Assembly: GCA_047967505.1 (NCBI GenBank)
Contig: CM106539.1
Reading direction: 5' to 3' (one strand)
DNA from: Dipteris shenzhenensis
Taxonomy: Eukaryota; Polypodiophyta; Polypodiopsida; Gleicheniales
Length of the DNA: 64,000 nucleotides
This document shows, one piece after another, positions 56,601 through 64,000 of the stretch. The notes beneath the pieces are model-generated. The model made no database searches. It was not told where the DNA came from and saw nothing but the letters and a program-made list of their open reading frames with translations. The position numbers and the translations under genes were made by a program. Numbering within the stretch: position 1 is the stretch's first letter; every line of letters starts with the position of its first letter.

Positions 56601-59066
56601 GAGAAGAGAACAAAGCTGGATCCAAAGGCAGAAAAATGCATCTTTATTGGATATGCTCAGCACCAGAAAGGGTATCGCTGTTATAACCCTTCCACCCGCA
56701 AAATGCAAGTGAGCAGAGATGTTGTTTTTGATGAAATGAGCAGCTGGTATGCACCAACTGTTATGGTAGGAGATGCAGATGCAGGAAATGGGAATGCTGC
56801 AATAAATGCAGAGCAGCAATCTCAAGCCTTGAGTGGACCCAGAGAGTCCTCTACTAGTGGATCTAATGCATGGATAGGGAGATTGAGATCTAGTGAATCG
56901 TCACATGGCAGTCCTGATAGTGTTGTGCAGGTATCACATAAGGGAAAAGAAAAAGAGGACCATGCTCCAGTGTTTGATGTGTCTGCTGGTAGCTCTCATG
57001 TTGATGGAGAGTCAAGTGGCTCTGAAATGAGCCTTGATGAGGAACTTGGGATTCCTTCTGTTGTTACACCTGGTGCAAGGAAAAGCAGGCATGATTTAAA
57101 GACTCCTGCAACTGATCCAGTTGTACGGAGGTCCACTCGTATTAAGTATCCAGTTGACAGGCTGAGATATGATGGGTATACGGCACATCACTATGCTTAT
57201 ATGGTCAAGGTTCTAAAGGAGCCAGAGCCCACATGTTTTGAGGATGCAGCAGGGCATAAAAATTGGGAAGCAGCTATGGATGAAGAGATGGCTGCCTTGG
57301 ATGCAAACCACACTTGGGATTTGATGCCTTTGCCTCATGATAAGAAGGCTATTGGCTGCAAGTGGGTTCACAAAGTAAAGCACAATGCTGATGGGTCTGT
57401 TAGCAGGTACAAGGCAAGATTGGTTGCCAAAGGTTTTGCACAGACATATGGAATTGACTATGAGGAAACTTTCAGCCCAGTTGCAAGGATGGCAACTGTG
57501 AGAGCAGTAATTGCTATGGCTGCTGCAAAGGGATGGTCTTTGCATCAGATGGATGTGAAAAATGCCTTCTTGCATGGTGACTTGCAGGAAGAGGTTTATA
57601 TGATGCAGCCAGAAGGTTATGAGGATAAAGCACACCCCGATTTTGTATGCAGGTTGCACAAAGCCTTGTATGGCTTAAAACAGGCGTCGAGGGCATGGTC
57701 AGACAAGATAGGGCAATATCTTGTCACTATTGGATTTCAGATTTCCAATTCAGATTTTTCACTTTATGTGAAAAGGACAAACAGAGGGATTGTGCTTATA
57801 GTCATCTATGTTGATGACTTGATTATTACAGGTGATAGTGATGCAGACATTAATGAAGTGAAGCTACTGTTGAAGCAGAAATTTGAGATGAAGGATTTGG
57901 GAGAGCTGCGTTACTTCTTGGGCATTGAGGTTATTAGATCCCCAAGTGGGATATGGCTGTTGCAAAGGCAATACGGTTTGGACATGCTGTCCAAATATGG
58001 GATGACAGGCTGTAAGCCTATCTCTATTCCATTGGAGCAGAATGTGAAGCTCAATGCAGAGTCAGGTGAGCTTCTTGAAGATATTACTATGTACAGGCGC
58101 ATAGTAGGTAGCTTGATTTACATGACTATAACCAGACCAGATTTGAGCTATGCGGTGGGGCTGGTGAGTCAGTTTATGCAAGCACCAAGGAAGCCACATT
58201 TGGATGCGGCTAGGCGCATACTGCGGTATGTGAAGTCCACATTGCATTATGGACTATTTTATGAAGCTGGGTGTGCATTACAGGTACATGGATACACAGA
58301 TGCTGACTGGGCTGGTAGTGTCTCAGACAGGAGATCTACTAGTGGTTTTATGTTTTCCCTTGGGAGTGGTGCCATCAGTTGGAGCAGCAAGAAGCAGCCA
58401 ACAGTTGCCTTGTCGAGCACAGAGGCTGAGTACAGGGGTGCAGCAATGGCTGCATGTGAGGTAGCTTGGTTACGGAAGCTACTTGCAGATATGGGACAGT
58501 CAGTTCATGCAGCAGTTGTCATTCATTGTGACAACATTAGCAGCATCATGCTTGCTAATAACCTAGTTTATCATGCTAGAACGAAGCACATTGAGGTGCA
58601 TTATCACTTTGTGAGAGAGAAGGTTCTAGCTGGTGAGATTGATCTTGTCTATGTCAGCACTGAGGAGCAGGTGGCTGATATCTTTACGAAGGCATTGGGT
58701 ACCGAGAAGCTTCGCAGATTTAGGAGCTTGCTTGGTGTACGTGAGATGGATTTGAGCTTGAGGGGGAGTGTTGAGATATCAAGCTCTATCCCCGACATAT
58801 CTCCTGGATGACTATCATTTATGTCACCGCCTATGTTAGTTGTACTCGTGGTGTAGTTAGACTACCACGTATGTTTTTGGTTTGGGTTCACATATGAACC
58901 ACGTATTCTAGGTTTTGACATATAGGGTATTTCCCTCTTCTATTGTATTGTTGTTGTGTGCAAAGGTGAAGAAAGGCTTCACCCTCCAACCTTGTGTCCT
59001 CTCTCTTTTGTGTGTTGTGAAGAAAGCTGAACTTGAGTCTCCTATCTCTCTCCCTTATTCTTTACA
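53639..59066 (+). mobile_element. Cop-B copy 4: full-length Ty1/copia element
   Basis: LTRs 53639-53936 and 58769-59066, 298 bp each and identical by eye, with the target duplication CAACT at 53634-53638 and 59067-59071, inside the ACAACTTTGTG array of the Gyp-1 LTR. Primer site TGGTATCAGAGCC at 53937-53949; purine tract GAGGGGGAG at 58760-58768. Lies head to head with Cop-B3. Confidence 0.95.
54473..58811 (+). pseudogene. gag-pol: Cop-B copy 4 gag-pol polyprotein, disrupted
   Basis: ATG at 54473-54475. Same domain order as copy 3, with an intact knuckle, protease YVDSGASNHM, YVDD at 57807-57818 and RNase H to the frame end inside the 3' LTR. Defects: a two-base TA duplication near 54776-54782 shifting gag; an 18-bp in-frame deletion near 56170 removing an RKVWIYF-type stretch of the integrase core; and a change at 56371-56378 (GCATAAGG where copy 3 has GCAGAAAGG) giving a stop and a one-base loss right at the catalytic Glu region. 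From about 56377 to 58811 it is open for over 800 codons. Confidence 0.9.
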
Positions 59067-59071
59067 CAACT

Positions 59072-60120
59072 TTGTGTAACAACTTTGTGTAACAGCTTTG
59101 TGTTACAACTTTGTGTTACAACTTCTACATGTAGAGAGAGAATGTGTTACAACTTTGTGTTACAACTTTGTGATACAACTTTGTGTTACAACTTTGTGAT
59201 ATGACTTTGTGTTACATGCAGAGAGAGAAGCTCTCCAACTTGTATAAATACCCCATAATGGAATGAAGCCCACACTCTTTGGGGCATTGTGTTGAGTCTA
59301 CTTTGGTATTCCAAGCATTTGTCTCAAGTGTCCATGCTTCCTTGCACTGCACATCCAAAAGCATGTCCTAACCTTGCAACCCTTCTCCCCTCTCCTCCAA
59401 CCCTGCAACCCACCCTCTCCCTCTCCTCCTCCCTCCTCCTCCTTCCTCCTTCTCCTCCTCCTCCTCCTCCCTCCTCCTCCTCCTCCTCCCTCCTCCTCCT
59501 CCTCCTCTCTCCTCCTCCTCCCTCCTCCTCTTCCCTCCTCCTCCTTCCTCCTCTCTCTTCTTTCGCCCATGCTCTTACACCTTCTTCCTCTCCCACTCCT
59601 ATGCTCCCCTAAACCCTTTGTTCCTCAACCCTTAAAACTCCATGATCTATGAGGGAGACGAGTTCTCCACCATGTACTCTACCCTGAACCCTAGAACCTC
59701 CTTCTAAACCCTGGAACCTCCTTCTAACCCTAGAACCTCCTTCTGAACCCTGGAACTCTTTCTAAACCCTGGAACCTCCTTCTGAACCCTGGAACCTCCT
59801 TCTAAACCCTGGAACTTTTTCTAAACCCTGGAACCTCCTTCTGAACCCTTAACTCCTCCTAAACCCTACAACCCCCAATAAAGGCGAAAGCCTTCATTAC
59901 CTCAACAAAGATGATTTACGTTCCTTTTACACATGCATGCACTTTGTTTGCTTACCACACTTAAGCCTACGTCTCTCACCGGAACACGACTCGAGGTCCT
60001 AAGCTACTCATATACTACAACCGACAATCCCAATATATCTGTAGGTGACAAAAAGCCTCGAAACCCTGCAAACATAGTATAACCAGCTCTTCCTACGAAA
60101 GCAATAGGAAAGAGCCAACA
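59072..60120 (+). repeat. Gyp-1 copy 3 5' LTR, part downstream of Cop-B4
   Basis: Continues the ACAACTTTGTG array (to about 59214), then TATAAATA (59243-59250), a CTCCTCC array (59385-59562), a CCCTGGAACCTCCTTCT-type array (about 59685-59860), an AATAAA at 59877-59882 that could act as polyadenylation signal, and the CCAACA terminus at 60120. Confidence 0.85.
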
Positions 60121-60122
60121 TT

Positions 60123-60140
60123 TGGCACCATTGCCAGGGA
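60123..60140 (+). promoter_or_regulatory. Gyp-1 primer binding site (tRNA-Asp type)
   Basis: TGGCACCATTGCCAGGGA, two bases after the LTR. It differs from TGGCGCCGTTGCCGGGGA, the tRNA-Asp-type site known from Athila-like elements, only by three G-to-A changes, all at former CpG positions. The inverted copy at about 14022-14041 carries other changes, several also at CpG. Confidence 0.65.
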
Positions 60141-63100
60141 GACTAGCGTCTCAAGTAGTGATTAAACATACGTAGGTATGTGTAAAACAAGACACTACTT
60201 CGAACTTTCACGAACATAATACTCAAGGGCAAGGAGAGTAAAATTTTTTTCCCATTTCTAGCCAAACATATCAACGCCAGCATCAACCTTGGGTTACTAC
60301 CTTAAGAAATTTTCTAATTTCTTAAATAGAAGCCACATGATATACAATCAGGCTAGGTAGTGGACACGGATGCGTAGAGCTTGCAATTTTGATCATTTTA
60401 CCTTTTTACAGAAAATCAAACCGAGCTCTCCATAAAGAGTTATGGCTCGGGAAGAGTTTAGGGTTAAACCCTAAACCTAAAATCAAAGCCTATAAAAACC
60501 TACTCCACCCCCTCATTCTTCATCTTTCACTTTTTGCCTTCATTCTCTTCTTCATTCTGAGCCCCACGCAAGACACTCCTCCCTCTCCATCGACCACCCC
60601 CTTACTCTATCCTCGCATTGTAAGTGACTTCGAGCCCTTCTCGTAGCGATAACCTAGCCTTCCACCCACCGTCCATTGTTCAGCAACAATCCCATTACAT
60701 CAAGAAAGACTTGGAGAGCGTTCAGGTGACCACTTCTCCCTCCTTTTCGATTTCCGTCTTTCAGGTTTTTTTTTGCTCTTTTTTACACATCCCCCCTCTC
60801 CCCCCTCCATCTCCACCTCCCCCTCCCCCCTCCCACTCCATCTCCATCTCCACCTCCCCCTCCCCCTCCCCCCTCCCCCCTCCATCTCCACCACCACCTC
60901 CCCCCTCCCCCTCCATCTCCACCTCCCCCTCCCCCTCCCCCCTCCCCCCTCCATCTCCACCACCACCTCCCCCCTCCATCTCCACCACCACCTCGCCCCT
61001 CCCCCTCCATCTCCACCTCCCCCTCCCCCCTCCCCGTCCCCCTCCATCTCCACCTCCCCCTCTCCCCCTCCCCCTCCATCTCCACCTCCCCCTCCCCCCT
61101 CCATCTCCACCTCCCCCTCCATCTCCACCACCACCTCCCCCCTCCCTCTCCACCACCACCTCCCCCCTCCCCCTCCATCTCCACCTCCCCCTCCCCCCCC
61201 CCCCTCCATCTCCACCTCCCCCTCTCCCCCTCCCCCTCCATCTCCACCTCCCCCTCCCCCCTCCCCCTCCATCTCCACCTCCCCCTCTCCCCCTCCATCT
61301 CCACCTCCCCCTCCCCCCTCCCCCTCCATCTCCATCTCCACCTCCCCCTCTCCCCTCCCCCTCCATTTCCACGTCCCCCTTCCCCCTCCCCCTCCATCTC
61401 TACCTCCCCCTCCCCCCTCCCCCTCCATCTCCACCACCACCTCCCCCTCCCCCCTTCCCCCTCCCCCTCCCACCTTCACCACCCCCACCACCTCCCTTTC
61501 ACTCTCTCTCTTTCTTTCTCTCTCTATCCCTCCCCCTTTCTCTCTCTATCTCTCTCTTCCCCCCCTTCCTTACTCTCTCTCTCTCATTTTCTCCCCATCC
61601 CCCTATCTCTCCTTTCTCTCTCCTCTCTCCCCCTTCCCCCCCTCTCTCTTTTCTCTCTCCTCTCTCCCCCTTTTCCCCTCTCTCCCTCTCTTCTCTCTCC
61701 TCTCTCCCCCTTCCCCCCTCTCTCTCTCTATTCTCTCTCCTCCTTTTCCCCCCCCCTCTCTCTCTTCTCTCCCCCTCCCCCCCCTCTCTCTCACTCTCTC
61801 CTCTCTCCCCTCATTCTCTCCCCCCCTTACCCCTGTCAACCCCACCCCCCCCACCCCTCCCCCCCTCTCTCTCTCCCTCTCTCCTCTCTCCACCTCATTC
61901 CCCCCCACCCCCTCTCTCTCTCTCTCCCCATTACCCCGATCAACCCCCCCCACCCCACCCCACCCCCCCTCCCGCGGTGGTGCTCCGCAGAGCCGCCGCC
62001 GCGCACCCCCCAACCCCCCGCCCCCGTGCACCCCCCACCCCTCACCCCGCCACCCCTCTCTAACCCCCGTCGCCCCCTCTCTAACCCCTCCCCCGCCCCG
62101 CGGTGGCGCACACAGCGCCGCCCCGCCCCCTCTCTCTAACCCCCCGTGCGCCCAACCCCCTCACCCGTGCCCCCGGCCGTCGCACCCCCTCCCCCATGCC
62201 GCCCCTCTCCCCCTCTTCCCCGAACCCCCTCTCAACGCCGCCCCCCTCTCCCCCGTTCCCCCTCGCCCTCACCGATCCCCTCACCCCCACACAGAACCCC
62301 CTGCGAAAAACCGCCCCCCTGCGCAAAACCGCCCCCCTTCGCAAAAACCACCCCCGGCGAAAAACCGCCCCCCTTGTGCAAAACCGCCCCCTGTCAAACC
62401 ACTCCCCCCCGCGTGAAACCACTCCCCCCCACGCGAAATCACCACTCCCCCCAAAAAAAAAAAAAAAAAAGAAAACCCTAACCTAAACTAACCTCCGGTT
62501 AGTTACTAACTACGGTTAGGTTAGTTGGTTAACCTAGGTTAGGTTAAGTTAGTCGATTACCCTAGGCTAGTTAGTCTAACTCAATAGATTAGGTTAAGCT
62601 AGGTTAGTTGGCAGCAACCTAGACTAGGTTAGTTTTGCCTTTGGTTCGGTTAGTTTAACCTAACCTCAGTTAACTTAACTGTAGTTAGTTACACTAACTA
62701 AGTTAGACTATGGTCAATCTAACCCTCACTAGGCTAGGTTAGACTAATTGATTAGCCTCTAATTAGCCTCTAACTAGACAAATAGGTTAGTTAGTCTAAC
62801 TAGATCAACTTGGTTTCAACCCCTCAATTGGACTTAAAGTCCATTCACACCACCATTAGGACCCCCCAAATGCAAAATTTACCCGTACTTTAACCCCTCG
62901 AAACTCATCCGTTTGGGACCCAAACTGAACCTTGTTTGAACCTAGATTTCACGCACGGAAACACCACGTTACGAGGTATTTTTCTAGCCCATTGCACACC
63001 ATTTCGGCATCCCTAGCACACGTTCATTCGCACCCCTGTGTGGGCCTTATTTTGCACAAATTCACTCGTATTTTCACGCCGTGACCTCCGGTTAACGATC

Positions 63101-63410
63101 CGTCTGCACCGGCACATTTCCCTACACACGTAGGACAATCTTAGGCACATTATTAACACAACGGTCCCTACACAAACTAACACCACTCCAACTCTCCTAA
63201 CAACACCACCTCCACACCCGCACTTAAGGTAGCGACACCCTTGGCAAATCATGCACAATCTGCATGCAGTTACGTTCTGGCCAACGACTTTGACTCCAAT
63301 GCTCACCCCACCCACATCTAACTCCACTGCAATAACAACCCCCGCCAATCCTCTACCCCGAATCCCCCCCTGAGATTCAACAACTCCCTTTAACTCCTCC
63401 ACGCCCCAAC
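60141..63410 (+). other. Gyp-1 copy 3 leader
   Basis: Telo-box (60465-60482), TATAAAAA (60491-60498), GTAAGT (60620-60625), C-rich tract (about 60785-61500), CTCTCTCC part (to about 61940), GC-rich part with CGCGGTGGCGCACACAGCGC-type units (to about 62450), A run (62453-62470), GTTAG block (62475-62810) and conserved spacer. About the same length and order as copy 1. Long Pro/Ser frames here are compositional. Confidence 0.85.
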
Positions 63411-64000
63411 ATGGCTAGACGCCATCATGACCATGATGGGGATATCGAGATCGATGCAGAGGCTGACAACTTCTTCAATCGATGAAATCACAACAATCAA
63501 GGCCGACGCCCCTTGGGAAAACTGAAACTTCCCAAACATAATGGTAGGGGAGACCCAGCTCGCTTCCTCCAGCATTTTGATGCCGCATGTCGAGCAGGTG
63601 GTGATTAGTCCCATGAAACCAAGGTGGCTTGGTTTCCAATGGCCTTAACTGATGAGGCGTCAGAATGGTACCTCGACCTTCTCGTCGAAGAATGTGCCAC
63701 ATGGGACCTACTTCAAACCGAATTCAAACGTCACTTTCAAATGGAGAGGCTACAAGATGATCTCGCTCTCCAACTCAGCAAGATCGAACAAGGCCGGAGA
63801 GAAGATGTCGCACATACCTGGGAAAGATGAAGAGATTGATTGCCAAATGTGACCCACACCCAGATGCAAAGTACCTCACGGCATGGTTCATAGCATGTCT
63901 AAGAAAGAAAATCCGTAAGGATATGAAAAAGATAAGTAGCTATGAAACATTCAGTGCTACTCATGTGGCAGCCATTGACATCGAAGATGGCATGACAGAC
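63411..64000 (+). pseudogene. gag: Gyp-1 copy 3 gag start (runs off window)
   Basis: ATG at 63411, collinear with 3011-3605. TGA at 63483-63485 (CGA in copy 1), TAG at 63606-63608 (CAA in copy 2), and a one-base loss near 63810 that shifts frame. It contains the conserved WFPMALTDEASEWY gag core. The remaining gag and pol lie right of the window. Confidence 0.8.

Larger units (their letters stand above)
53465..64000 (+). mobile_element. Gyp-1 copy 3: 5' LTR, leader and gag start, hosting Cop-B copy 4
   Basis: 5' LTR 53465-53638 plus 59072-60120 (about 1,223 bp without the insert), TGTTGACT...GCCAACA. Primer site at 60123-60140, leader with the same order as copy 1, gag from 63411 to the window end. 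It is the only Gyp-1 copy here with LTR, primer site and leader joined. Confidence 0.9.

Noticed and set aside
60624-62486. Pro/Ser-rich frames of 479 and 547 codons
   Set aside because: Same low-complexity effect in the leader of Gyp-1 copy 3.

Overview
The window looks like a heterochromatic, repeat-dense stretch of a land-plant nuclear genome. The reasons are Ty1/copia elements primed by initiator-Met tRNA, Ty3/gypsy elements of both the chromodomain and the OTA (Ogre/Tat/Athila-like) type, L1-like LINE fragments with a zf-RVT tail, telo-box-like AAACCCTAA motifs, and many stop codons of the CAG-to-TAG type. I cannot name the species. I found no convincing single-copy host gene, tRNA, rRNA or CRISPR array. 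Essentially everything recognisable is a transposable element, mostly nested and broken. Family names used here (Gyp-1, Gyp-2, Cop-A, Cop-B, Cop-C, LTR-D) are local labels.

Layout. 1-5438: 5' internal part of Gyp-1 copy 1 (very long C-rich leader, GTTAG-rich block, gag and start of protease), carrying a small inverted-repeat DNA transposon at 4135-4380. 5439-8820: Cop-C, minus strand, truncated. 8821-9334: 3' end and LTR of a Cop-A element. 9796-11338: 5' part of an old Cop-B copy. 11339-14352: inverted Gyp-1 fragment (leader plus LTR). 14353-15731: inverted Cop-A 5' fragment. 15732-16640: degenerate, perhaps LINE ORF1. 16641-23906: LTR-D, apparently non-autonomous, hosting the full-length Cop-B copy 2 (18416-23781). 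24280-38938: Gyp-1 copy 2, with reverse transcriptase/RNase H deleted, a long unknown ORF after integrase, and a 3' LTR; it hosts the full-length Cop-A1 (29455-35001). 38939-40690: inverted Cop-A fragment. 40691-45720: three LINE fragments. 46169-47922 and 53361-53464: chromovirus Gyp-2 (minus), hosting Cop-B copy 3 (47923-53355). 53465-64000: Gyp-1 copy 3, whose 5' LTR hosts Cop-B copy 4 (53639-59066); its gag runs off the right edge.

Four copia elements have both LTRs and a 5-bp target duplication: Cop-A1 TACAT, Cop-B2 GTGAT, Cop-B3 GTCAG, Cop-B4 CAACT. By eye the two LTRs of each of Cop-B2, B3 and B4 are identical, so these are very recent, yet every one has a broken polyprotein. Cop-B3 and Cop-B4 lie head to head about 280 bp apart and form a near-perfect inverted repeat of about 5.4 kb.

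The most unusual material is Gyp-1. Its leader of roughly 3 kb carries a telo-box/TATA motif just inside the element, about 1 kb of CCCCCTCC-type sequence, poly(A) and a GTTAG/CTAAC-rich block. After integrase it has a second long reading frame with coiled coils and no family I recognise.
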